Assembly (NCBI GenBank): GCA_017483735.1
Contig: JAFUVF010000050.1
Span: 1 to 64,000, forward strand
Direction of reading: 5' to 3'
Source: Lachnospiraceae bacterium
GTDB taxonomy: Bacteria; Bacillota; Clostridia; Lachnospirales; Lachnospiraceae
Length of the DNA stretch: 64,000 nt
Shown here piece by piece: positions 7,949 to 15,796 of this stretch. The first letter of the stretch is position 1. Each line of letters opens with the position of its first letter. The notes beneath the pieces are model-generated. The model searched no databases. It was not told the origin of the DNA and saw nothing but the letters and a program-made list of their open reading frames with translations. Both the position numbers and the translations under genes were made by a program.

Positions 7949-9223
7949 ATGGATAATTTTGACGAGGAAAAAAGAATCCGTTCCCTTAATAAAAAGCTTT
8001 TTGTGGCGATAGGCGTTCTTTCGGTTCTCCTTACTCTCCTTTTGGAGGGATTTATTGTGCTTACGGCTTTTGCAGGCTTCATTTTTTACAGGGAATTTGT
8101 ATATAGCGCCCCCGAAGCTGTTGAAAACAATGCTGTTTCCTACGACAAGGTACAAAAAACCATACAGGGTATTATTCCCTATGAAATTATCTACGGCGCT
8201 GCATCCAGAGCTGAAAGAGCTGTGAGAAGGGAGGTCGAAAAAAGACCGAAGCCAGCTCCCAACGAGGCTCCGAAGCTAATAGGCGTCCACAGCATGAACA
8301 TCAATGTTGACAGCGAGTACAGCCCCTACGGACTTATCGGGCGTTATATCTTTGCCTATGATGATTATGACGGGAATCTTACATACGCTATAGAAGTCGA
8401 TTTAAACGGATTTGATATTTCCACTCCGGGAAGCTATAATGTTACCTATAGCGTCACGGACAGCGAGGGGCTTGAGACCTCCGAATCCGTGATATATACC
8501 GTCGGCTTTAATATATTTGACAAGCCGGTGCTTACCGCTTCGGATGTCGATGCCCTCTCCGAAGGCGGATATTTCAGGTATGAACCCCTGCCCGAAAACA
8601 ATTATGATTATGCGGCTCCGCTCATACGTCCTTCACTTGTGTCCCTGAGCGTAAGCGACGCAAGCCATACGGCATACGGCTCCGCTTTTATTTACAAAAT
8701 TACCGGAGATTATATTTATATCGCTTCGGTTGACCATGTGCTCCGCCCCATGCATACGGATGTGCTCCTTGCCTTTCATGATGAAACCGAGCTTAAGCTA
8801 AGCTTTGAGTTTGAGACGCTTTCCGTGTTGAACGAGCTTTCAATGTTTAAGATCTCCACCGCATATCTTCCGACGGATACTCTGCTTTCCTTGAAGGAGA
8901 TATATGTGGATGAATATATATATGATGACCTGCGAAACGGTGATACGCTCATAACCTATGCCCTTTACTGGGACAGGAATTATGATGTCATCAAGCGCTC
9001 CAAGCTCTTAGAGCTTGATGAGAGGCATTCCACCTACGGCGCAGGAGTTGATGTCATTTCCACAACAATTACCGGCTTTGAGGGAATGAGCGGTACCGCT
9101 ACCATAGATGAAAAAGGGCGGCTCGCGGGGGTCATATGCGCATATGATGATACCGTAGGCAAGGAATATCACTTAAAGATAACAGAGCTTGACAGTCTTT
9201 ATCAGCTGCTTAGGAGTGAATAA
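7949..9223 (+). CDS. Membrane-anchored trypsin-like serine protease homologue with Ig-like domain
   Basis: Protein of 424 aa starting MDNFDEEKRIRSLNKK. One transmembrane segment (about 18-45) leaves the bulk outside. Residues about 120-190 form a bacterial Ig-like domain (AYDDYDGNLTYAIEVD, PGSYNVTYSVTDSEG). Residues about 205-420 look like a trypsin/HtrA fold: His in YIYIASVDHV, Ser in GFEGMSGTATIDEKG. The expected Asp of the triad (DLAxLK in HtrA) aligns with NELSMFKIS, so Glu seems to replace Asp. Activity is therefore uncertain. No PDZ domain is visible. No ribosome binding site precedes the ATG; the promoter makes the message leaderless. Upstream in-frame codons are 5' of the predicted transcript start. 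Confidence 0.72.
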   Translation: MDNFDEEKRIRSLNKKLFVAIGVLSVLLTLLLEGFIVLTAFAGFIFYREFVYSAPEAVENNAVSYDKVQKTIQGIIPYEIIYGAASRAERAVRREVEKRPKPAPNEAPKLIGVHSMNINVDSEYSPYGLIGRYIFAYDDYDGNLTYAIEVDLNGFDISTPGSYNVTYSVTDSEGLETSESVIYTVGFNIFDKPVLTASDVDALSEGGYFRYEPLPENNYDYAAPLIRPSLVSLSVSDASHTAYGSAFIYKITGDYIYIASVDHVLRPMHTDVLLAFHDETELKLSFEFETLSVLNELSMFKISTAYLPTDTLLSLKEIYVDEYIYDDLRNGDTLITYALYWDRNYDVIKRSKLLELDERHSTYGAGVDVISTTITGFEGMSGTATIDEKGRLAGVICAYDDTVGKEYHLKITELDSLYQLLRSE

Positions 9224-9235
9224 GAAGGATACGAA

Positions 9236-10021
9236 ATGAGCACAGGAGTTTTTACGGCGACAAAAAAAGACGGAACAATCTATTACAGGAGCTCCCTTAC
9301 CTACAAAAGAAAGCATATAAGCCTCGGGAGCTTTCCCTCCTATGACGAGGCTCACAGCGCATATCTGGAGGGCTTATCGCTTATTAAGGAGCCCTCTATT
9401 TCTCTTTTGAATTTTAAGGAGGACAGTGTGCTCCCCTTTGAAAAATGGGTAAGCATACTTAATTTCAGGGACAATAAAATATATTTCGGAACTCCTATAT
9501 ATATAGGTCAGAAGCTCTTTTATTACTATATCAGTCCGACACATATATTAAAATTTGATATGGATGACCTTTTTTATTATTCCTCGCATAAGATAATGAA
9601 AAGAGGAAATCACTATTTTGTGGCCGATTACGGAATGCAGGTAAATATCGCATCACGCTACGGCATAAAGCCCTATGCCGTGATAGGCAGGGATTACCGC
9701 TTTTTAAATGACGACCGCACGGATTTCAGGCGTGAAAATATAGAAATATTCAATGCTTACAACGGAATACGCAAAGAAAGGCGAAACGGCAGCGATACAT
9801 ATTTAGCCTATGTGCATATAAACGGAAACTTCATCATAGGCAGATACGACGACGAAATTACCGCCGCCATCGCCTACAACAAGGCGGTGGACATTCTAAA
9901 GAAAAACGGAGTGAAGAAAAACTACACTCCCAATTATATCGACAATATGAATCCCAGACAGTATGCGGAGATATATTCTGCCGTGTCTGTATCGGAGAAA
10001 ATATTGAACTACAAAAGCTGA
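9236..10021 (+). CDS. AP2-like DNA-binding protein with degenerate HNH-like centre
   Basis: Protein of 261 aa, 12 bases after the protease gene with its own AAGGAT site, so probably co-transcribed. The N-terminus (TGVFTATKKDGTIYYRS .. LGSFPSYDEAHSAYLEG) and the C-terminal third (NGIRKERRNGSDTYLAYVHI .. GRYDDEITAAIAYNKAVD) both have the three-strand/helix pattern of AP2 domains. The segment between them (GRDYRFLNDDRTDFRRENIEIF) resembles the end of an HNH homing-endonuclease core, but the catalytic histidines are not seen. This layout is known from phage and mobile HNH-AP2 proteins; here it may be a domesticated DNA-binding protein. The function is inference. Its 3' end overlaps the convergent PLP gene by 13 bp. 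Confidence 0.55.
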   Translation: MSTGVFTATKKDGTIYYRSSLTYKRKHISLGSFPSYDEAHSAYLEGLSLIKEPSISLLNFKEDSVLPFEKWVSILNFRDNKIYFGTPIYIGQKLFYYYISPTHILKFDMDDLFYYSSHKIMKRGNHYFVADYGMQVNIASRYGIKPYAVIGRDYRFLNDDRTDFRRENIEIFNAYNGIRKERRNGSDTYLAYVHINGNFIIGRYDDEITAAIAYNKAVDILKKNGVKKNYTPNYIDNMNPRQYAEIYSAVSVSEKILNYKS

Positions 10022-10992
10022 ACGCAGTCTCTTACAATCTCTGCCATAGCTTTTATATCGGAGACAGAATATCTCTGATCTATCGGAAGCGGCACCATAT
10101 AATTGCTAAGACGGTTCTCTATGTACGCCCTTGTTTTGTAATTCATAAGCTCCTTCCAAAGTCTCGGAACATATACCTTTCTTTTTACCAGACTTTCAAA
10201 AAGCCCTTCCTTTTCACAGTAAAAAGGAAAAATGTACAGCGGGGCACTGGGTATTTTTGCTGGAAATGTATTTAAGTCCTTAAGCTCCTCCGTAAGCACG
10301 CAGACATTCTCGATACGTTTATTTTTTACATATTCATAATCAACCGAGGAAAGTATTCTTTGCGTAAGCTTCGACATAAGCTTTATCTCATACCCCATTG
10401 ACTCTTCTCTTTCCTTTGCCTCGGCATATGCCCCGTTTGTGCCGGTCTCTATGGATTTTATAAGATGTATCGCCTTGTCCCAGGACACATCTGCCGGAAA
10501 ATCGCTTTTGATTTCTTTATCCTGATTGCAAAGAAGGTATGCTCCGTCCGACACTCCAAAGAATTTCCTCATTGAGTATATATTAAATGCTCCCTTCACA
10601 GGCTCACAATAGAAAGCCTGCGTCAAGTCAAAGATTACCCTGCCGTCATACTTTTTGTACAGTGAAAGCATAGTATCATGAGAAAGGATGCCATAATAAT
10701 TTATACAGAGAATATAGGTATCCTCCGGTATGGAAGCAGGCTTCGGAAGAAGGACTTCATCAATATTATAGCCTTCATATGCTATATTATACTCATCAAG
10801 TGCCTGTGGAACCGTCGGACATACATAATCTGGGATAAGGAGCCTTTTTGCCCCAGAGGATAGCGCCGCAAGCGCAATCCCGCTCCTTCCCGAATTAAGA
10901 GAAATGACACGAAAGTCCTCATTATTTCTATAGTATTCTCCTGCTATCGGCAGCTCCAGCGGTAGATAACCGCCGTACTCCTTTTCTTCCAT
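10009..10992 (-). CDS. PLP-dependent aminotransferase-fold protein (DegT/DnrJ/EryC1-like)
   Basis: Protein of 327 aa with a fold-type I aminotransferase layout: an N-terminal substrate loop (SLNSGRSGIALAAL), PDYVCPTVPQAL, the Asp/Gln pair in FDLTQAFY and the likely PLP lysine in SMRKFFGVSDGAYL. It is shorter than typical DegT proteins (about 370 aa), and the substrate is unknown. Related proteins work in amino-sugar or cell-surface glycan synthesis. The reading frame opens at a TTG (11004), but the ATG at 10992 has a GGAGAG site and is preferred. It is the last gene of the Rnf operon, 15 bases after the GH25-like gene. Confidence 0.65.
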   Translation of the reverse strand: MEEKEYGGYLPLELPIAGEYYRNNEDFRVISLNSGRSGIALAALSSGAKRLLIPDYVCPTVPQALDEYNIAYEGYNIDEVLLPKPASIPEDTYILCINYYGILSHDTMLSLYKKYDGRVIFDLTQAFYCEPVKGAFNIYSMRKFFGVSDGAYLLCNQDKEIKSDFPADVSWDKAIHLIKSIETGTNGAYAEAKEREESMGYEIKLMSKLTQRILSSVDYEYVKNKRIENVCVLTEELKDLNTFPAKIPSAPLYIFPFYCEKEGLFESLVKRKVYVPRLWKELMNYKTRAYIENRLSNYMVPLPIDQRYSVSDIKAMAEIVRDCVQLL

Positions 10993-11007
10993 TTTTCTCT
11001 CCAATTT

Positions 11008-12093
11008 TTATTTCTGCGAATAGTCTATAAAGCTCATATTGAGGGATACGGGCTGGGAGCTTCCATCCACCGTGGCATTATCCATATATGTCCACATTGT
11101 AAACTTGTATGGATAGTCCGGAATATCTGCAGCCTGCCTAAGCCACACATCATAGTCCGTAAGCTTTGACATATCTATTTCCTTTATGAGCCACTCCTTA
11201 TCTCCATATATGCACGCATTCAGCCCCTCAGCCTTGATGGCGTCGAGAAAGGTCTTTGCAATGACCGTCTTGTCAGCCCTTGTCACATCATCAATCCTGC
11301 TCCTGTCATTTACCGCAAGCCTCATATCTAACGCCACAGGATAATCCGGTCTATATTCGGAAAGCTCCGCAAGAATTATGCTTACCTCCTCTATGGCTTC
11401 ATCCTGATTAACAGCCTCCGAGGTAAAGTACACGCCCACCTTAAGCCCCGCATCCTTTGCACGCTTTATATTGTCCTGAAAATATTCATCAAGATTTATC
11501 TGACCCGAGCCGTAACCTCTCGACCCGATCCTTAACATCACATAATCCAGACCATATTTTTTAAGCTTGTTGAAATCCACATAATTCTGTGCCTCGGATA
11601 TCTCCGCACCCACATATGACACCTGTCTTCCGTCGACATAGTACTTCATTATGTTTGACTGCAGCACCAGCTTCGTCAAGTCATAATCGTTCTTCGGAAG
11701 ATACGGGCTTATAAGTACCCACTCCTCCTTGCCGTCAGGATTTATCACTAAAGTGTGCTTCCCATCCTCGGAAGGAGAAAGGGATGCCGTCGGAGAGGGC
11801 GATGGAGATGCAAGCATACTGGGGCGGGGAGCAATCGTTGCCTGCGGATACTTGTCCCAGAAATCCAGATCCTCCGGCTTTAAAACGCCGCCTGACGCTA
11901 TGGGTGTAGCCTCCGGAATTATGGCACTGGTAGGCTCTGTATTTAACACTGCGCTCTGATGTCTTCTTCCCTTGTTATTTGTGACCAGAACCATTATCAA
12001 AATGACCGCAACAAACAGTGTCACAGCCATTAACGCTGTGACTACCGTGGGGGTTAAGCCCTGTTTATCTTTATGGTCATCAGGTAATCTCAT
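11008..12093 (-). CDS. Membrane-anchored GH25-fold protein, probably not an active lysozyme
   Basis: Protein of 361 aa with an N-terminal transmembrane segment (about 14-40), a Pro/Ser linker (ASPSPSPTASLSPSEDG, about 100-116) and a GH25 barrel (about 155-361). Family resemblance is clear in MLRIGSRGYGSG, AGLKVGVYFTSEAVN and LTDYDVWLRQA. The catalytic positions are altered: the usual G-I-D-V-S is GAEIS, the usual D-x-E is LDMRLA (Glu missing), and the late N-V-D-x-N reads SLNMSFID. It may bind peptidoglycan without cutting it. Its ATG overlaps the rnfB stop (ATGA), which ties it to the Rnf operon. Confidence 0.75.
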   Translation of the reverse strand: MRLPDDHKDKQGLTPTVVTALMAVTLFVAVILIMVLVTNNKGRRHQSAVLNTEPTSAIIPEATPIASGGVLKPEDLDFWDKYPQATIAPRPSMLASPSPSPTASLSPSEDGKHTLVINPDGKEEWVLISPYLPKNDYDLTKLVLQSNIMKYYVDGRQVSYVGAEISEAQNYVDFNKLKKYGLDYVMLRIGSRGYGSGQINLDEYFQDNIKRAKDAGLKVGVYFTSEAVNQDEAIEEVSIILAELSEYRPDYPVALDMRLAVNDRSRIDDVTRADKTVIAKTFLDAIKAEGLNACIYGDKEWLIKEIDMSKLTDYDVWLRQAADIPDYPYKFTMWTYMDNATVDGSSQPVSLNMSFIDYSQK

Positions 12094-12881
12094 AAATTCA
12101 CTATCGCCTTCTTAGGACATTTTGCAGCACAGGCTCCGCATTTAATACATTTTTCCTGCTCTATAGTCGCATTGAAATCGGTAACTGTAACTGCGGCGTT
12201 TGCGCATGTACGCACACATATTCCGCAGCCGATACAGCCCACCTCGCATGCCTTCATGGTAACAGGTCCCTTATCCTTTGAGCTGCAGGCAACCGCATAT
12301 CCGGAATCGTAAGGAATGAGGGATATCAGTCCCTTGGGGCAGACTGCGACACATTTCCCGCACGCCTTACATTTATCCTTATCTACCTTTGCTATACCCC
12401 TAACTATATGTATAGCGTCAAAGGGGCATTCCTTCACGCAGCTTCCGCCGCCCAAGCACCCGTAATTACAGCTCTTTGCACCGCCTCCGGGTACAAAGGA
12501 AAGCATCCTGCAATCATCATTTCCGCTGTAATCGTAATTCGACGAGGTCTTCTCACAGTCTCCGTTGCAGGCGACAAACGCAACCTTTTTAACTCCTGCC
12601 GCCTCCTCAACGCCCATTATCTCAGAGACCTTCTTTGCAACTGGCTCTCCGCCTACGGGACATCCGTTTACCGGAGCCTCCCCCTTTGCAATTGCGGAGG
12701 CAAGTCCCGAGCAGCCCGCATAGCCGCAGCCACCGCAGTTATTGCCGGGAAGGGCTCTTAAGACCGCTTCCTCCCTTTCGTCCACCTCGACCTTAAATTT
12801 GATACCTGCGACACCCAGGAAAAGTCCCACAAATATTCCGACTATTCCAACTGTCGCCACCGCTGTCACTATACCAATCAT
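12090..12881 (-). CDS. rnfB: Rnf complex electron-carrier subunit B
   Basis: Iron-sulfur subunit of 263 aa of the ferredoxin:NAD+ oxidoreductase that pumps Na+ or H+. A single N-terminal membrane helix (about 2-25) is followed by a four-Cys cluster motif (CGGCGYAGCSG .. NGCP), then further Cys-rich segments and ferredoxin-type [4Fe-4S] motifs (CKACGKCVAVCPKG, CIGCGICVRTC, CIKCGACAAKCPKK). It accepts electrons from reduced ferredoxin and passes them into the complex. The ATG has GAGGGA upstream. Sixth of the rnfCDGEAB genes, and overlapped by the GH25-like gene. Confidence 0.95.
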   Translation of the reverse strand: MIGIVTAVATVGIVGIFVGLFLGVAGIKFKVEVDEREEAVLRALPGNNCGGCGYAGCSGLASAIAKGEAPVNGCPVGGEPVAKKVSEIMGVEEAAGVKKVAFVACNGDCEKTSSNYDYSGNDDCRMLSFVPGGGAKSCNYGCLGGGSCVKECPFDAIHIVRGIAKVDKDKCKACGKCVAVCPKGLISLIPYDSGYAVACSSKDKGPVTMKACEVGCIGCGICVRTCANAAVTVTDFNATIEQEKCIKCGACAAKCPKKAIVNL

Positions 12882-12902
12882 AACAAATCCCTCGTCAAAA
12901 AT

Positions 12903-13487
12903 TTATAAAAGACCTGCAAATCCGCAGAATGCTATTGCCATAAGTCCCGCCGTAAGAAGCACATGGGGCATTCCCTTAAACGGAGCCGGTATATCGTTAT
13001 ACTCCATCTTCTCCCTGAGTCCCGCAAGGATTATTATCGCTATGGTAAAGCCCACCGCCGTGCCAAAGCCGTTTACGATACCTGTAAGAATACCGTATTC
13101 CTTCTGGACATTGGTAAGCGCCACGCCCAAAACCGCACAGTTGGTGGTAATGAGTGGCAGGTAAACTCCCAAAGCCTCATAGAGCGCCGGCATAGCCTTC
13201 TTCAAAAACATCTCGACGAACTGTACCAAAGCCGCTATCACAAGTATGAATACTATGGTCTGCAAATATTCTATTCCCAAGGGAACCAACACAAACTCAT
13301 ATATTGCGCCGGCAACTGCGCTTGCAAGGGTAATCACGAATATTACCGCTGCGCCCATGCCGGAGGATGTCTTAATCTTCTTCGACACGCCTAGGAAGGG
13401 ACAGAGCCCCAGAAACTGGCTGAGTACCACATTGCTTACGAGGGAGGAGCTTATTAAAAGTACCAAAAGTTCCTTAATACTGTCCAT
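12903..13487 (-). CDS. rnfA: Rnf complex membrane subunit A
   Basis: Integral membrane protein of 194 aa with six helices, homologous to RnfE and to NqrE. It has the typical start LLISSSLVSNVVLSQFLGLCPFLGVSKK, including a conserved Cys within the membrane, and LPLITTNCAVLGVAL in the middle. Together with RnfE it holds the membrane [2Fe-2S] cluster in solved Rnf structures. Its ATG directly follows the rnfE stop (TAA-ATG), and its ribosome binding site AAGGAGG lies inside the end of rnfE, so the two are translated together. Confidence 0.95.
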   Translation of the reverse strand: MDSIKELLVLLISSSLVSNVVLSQFLGLCPFLGVSKKIKTSSGMGAAVIFVITLASAVAGAIYEFVLVPLGIEYLQTIVFILVIAALVQFVEMFLKKAMPALYEALGVYLPLITTNCAVLGVALTNVQKEYGILTGIVNGFGTAVGFTIAIIILAGLREKMEYNDIPAPFKGMPHVLLTAGLMAIAFCGFAGLL

Positions 13488-14237
13488 TTATTCGCCCTCC
13501 TTCTTATCGCCTGTATTTTCCTTTGCGGATGTGTCGTAGAAAGCAGGCTCGCCCTTGCAGATTCCCGCACTTGCGCAGGAAGCGCAGCCTTCTAAGCATC
13601 CGCTCTTGAAATGACTCACATCCTTGCCCTTTGCCGCAAGCCTCAGCTTGACAAAGCCCTGAAGCGCAGAGAGGAAAGCCAAAACAAAGAAGGCTCCCGG
13701 CGCAAGCCCGAATATTGCTATGGGAACATAGCCATTTGGCATTATACCTATATCAAATATCTTTCCCTGCCCCAATATCTCCCTGACAGCTCCTATTGCA
13801 GTCAAAGCCACGGTAAAGCCAAGCCCCATTCCGATGCCGTCAAAGAGTGACGCTATAGGAGGATGGGAATATGCATACGCCTCGGCTCTCCCTAAGATTA
13901 TGCAGTTTACCACTATAAGCGGTATATATACCCCCAACGCCTTATTTAATGACGGAAGATACGCCTCCAGAAGAAGCTGCAAAATCGTCACGAAGGATGC
14001 TATTATAACTATAAACGCAGGTATGCGCACCCTGTCGGGTATAACCTTTCTAAGCAATGATATAATAAGGTTTGAAAGCGCTAAAACCGCAAGGGTTGTA
14101 AGCCCCATCCCAAGACCGTTCATTGCCTTTGTGGTAACGGCAAGGGTCGGACACATGCCAAGGGTAAGCACAAATGTGGGATTTTCCTTTATAAGTCCGT
14201 TAAATAATCTTTCGGTAACAGAGTTTGAACTACTCAT
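13488..14237 (-). CDS. rnfE: Rnf complex membrane subunit E with a Cys-rich tail
   Basis: Membrane subunit of 249 aa, pairing with RnfA. The start MSSSNSVTERLFNGLIKENP fits the family; the ATG at 14237 has GGAGG 8 bases upstream, so the GTG at 14246 is not used. Membrane core features include LTLGMCPTLAVTTKAMNG and PLIVVNCIILGRAEAYA. After the last helix there is a soluble tail (about 205-249) with four cysteines in SGCLEGCASCASAGICKGEP, longer than the short basic tail in many RnfE proteins. The tail could bind a metal or cluster; that is inference. It overlaps rnfG by 8 bp. Confidence 0.93.
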   Translation of the reverse strand: MSSSNSVTERLFNGLIKENPTFVLTLGMCPTLAVTTKAMNGLGMGLTTLAVLALSNLIISLLRKVIPDRVRIPAFIVIIASFVTILQLLLEAYLPSLNKALGVYIPLIVVNCIILGRAEAYAYSHPPIASLFDGIGMGLGFTVALTAIGAVREILGQGKIFDIGIMPNGYVPIAIFGLAPGAFFVLAFLSALQGFVKLRLAAKGKDVSHFKSGCLEGCASCASAGICKGEPAFYDTSAKENTGDKKEGE

Positions 14238-14847
14238 TTGAAACACCTCCCTCTGTAAGAGCCTCAGCCGTAAGCACTGCGCCGTTTACCGCATTCACGA
14301 AGGCTCTTGTGGTAATCGTGGCTCCGGCTATGGCATCTATTTCAGACGGCGATGCAGCGCCTGACTTTGTATAGGTAAAGTCTGCGGATCCTTTACCGGC
14401 AAACTGGGGCACCAAAACCTCCTCAGCTCTCATGCCCAGCCCCACGGTCTCACTTATCTCCAAAATGGACACGGCATTTATGATTCCGTCATTTCTTATT
14501 CCCACATAGATATCTATGGTTCCGCCGTAGCCCTCCTTTGAAGCGCTCTCAATCACATATCCCAGAGTCTCTCCGGCGCTGCCCTTTGCCTCATATACCT
14601 TTCCTATCTGCACTCCGGTCTCCGATATCCTAAAAGTCAGCTCTTCATCCGGCGTATAGGCATATTCGGGGAAGCTGTCAGCATCGTTAAACACCATCTT
14701 GCAGGCATCGGCGATTGCCTGTGCCTTCTGCTCCGCAATCCTGTCCTTTGTGAGCTCATTCACTACCCCCAGAAACAGTCCTGCAATAAGGGTTATTGCA
14801 AATAGGATTCCCGCCTCCTTAAGCATTACCTTTACATCCTTATTCAT
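14230..14847 (-). CDS. rnfG: Rnf complex flavin-bound subunit G
   Basis: Subunit of 205 aa with one N-terminal membrane anchor (about 10-30) and an extracellular FMN-binding domain. The site for covalent FMN attachment by a phosphoester is the threonine in DAIAGATITTRAFVNAV near the C-terminus. The ATG at 14847 has a strong AAAGGAGG site; codons upstream in the same frame lie inside rnfD and are not used. It overlaps rnfD by 8 bp and rnfE by 8 bp. FMN attachment needs an ApbE-type transferase, which is not in this window. Confidence 0.94.
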   Translation of the reverse strand: MNKDVKVMLKEAGILFAITLIAGLFLGVVNELTKDRIAEQKAQAIADACKMVFNDADSFPEYAYTPDEELTFRISETGVQIGKVYEAKGSAGETLGYVIESASKEGYGGTIDIYVGIRNDGIINAVSILEISETVGLGMRAEEVLVPQFAGKGSADFTYTKSGAASPSEIDAIAGATITTRAFVNAVNGAVLTAEALTEGGVSNE

Positions 14848-15787
14848 GCCTGCCTCCTTTCCCCGGTCCGAAGGGAGTCGGCTTTGTAAATCTCTCAATC
14901 AAAGGAACCAGAAGATTACCGAGAATTATCGAATAGGACACCCCCTCCGCCGAAGGTCCAAAGAGTCTGAATATTCCGGTCATTACACCTAAGAATATAC
15001 CAAAGACTATTTGCCCCATGGGGGTAACCGGTCTCGTCACATAGTCCGTAGCCATAAAGAATGCCCCCAGCATAAGTCCGCCTCCGGCAAGCTGTGCGGA
15101 TATATATGCTGGGTCAAATCCCCTTCCGCCGAATATTACGATAAATATCACAAAGGCTACTATATAGCTTCCGGGAACCTTCAGGTCTATAACACCCAAA
15201 AGTATGAGGAAGCAGGCTCCTATAATTATGGCTATCATGGAGGTTTCCCCGATGGTTCCGGGAATCTTTCCTATGACCATATTATATATATTTACATTCT
15301 CTCCTGCCTTTAACATTGCAAGCGGCGTTGCTCCGGTATAAGCATCACAGTCAAAATCCGTCATATACTTTGAAAATGATATGACAAGAAAGCATCTTGC
15401 CGCAAGCGCCGGATTCATAAAGTTCTGTCCAAGTCCTCCAAAGAGGCATTTTACAACTAAGATTGCAAACACTCCGCCCAGCGCAGGCATCCACAGGGGC
15501 ACTGACACAGGCATATTAAGCCCCAGAAGAAGTCCCGTCACAACCGCAGAAAGGTCTGCAATTGTGGATTTCTTTATTATAAGTCCGAACAAAAATTCCG
15601 TAAGCACCGTGCTGCATATGCTTATCAGTATTATCAAAAGCGCTCTGAGTCCGAAATTATAGATTCCATAGCCTGTAGCCGGAAGCAATGCGATTATTAC
15701 GGACAGCATTATGGCGCTTGTGTTTACCCTCGAACGGATATGAGGGTTTGAAGACACTTTAAATTTGGAAACAGCTTTTTCTTCCAT
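14840..15787 (-). CDS. rnfD: Rnf complex membrane subunit D
   Basis: Membrane subunit of 315 aa related to NqrB. It carries many helices, starts after a short cytosolic segment (SSNPHIRSRVNTSAIMLSVI), and shows family motifs FGGLGQNFMNPALAARCFL and GAFFMATDYVTRPVTPMGQ. The FMN-binding threonine is expected in the segment DAYTGATPLAMLKAG (S/T-G-A-T). It forms part of the ion path across the membrane. The ATG follows the rnfC stop by 9 bases with GGGAGG upstream. Confidence 0.95.
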   Translation of the reverse strand: MEEKAVSKFKVSSNPHIRSRVNTSAIMLSVIIALLPATGYGIYNFGLRALLIILISICSTVLTEFLFGLIIKKSTIADLSAVVTGLLLGLNMPVSVPLWMPALGGVFAILVVKCLFGGLGQNFMNPALAARCFLVISFSKYMTDFDCDAYTGATPLAMLKAGENVNIYNMVIGKIPGTIGETSMIAIIIGACFLILLGVIDLKVPGSYIVAFVIFIVIFGGRGFDPAYISAQLAGGGLMLGAFFMATDYVTRPVTPMGQIVFGIFLGVMTGIFRLFGPSAEGVSYSIILGNLLVPLIERFTKPTPFGPGKGGRHE

Positions 15788-15796
15788 ACTCCCTCC

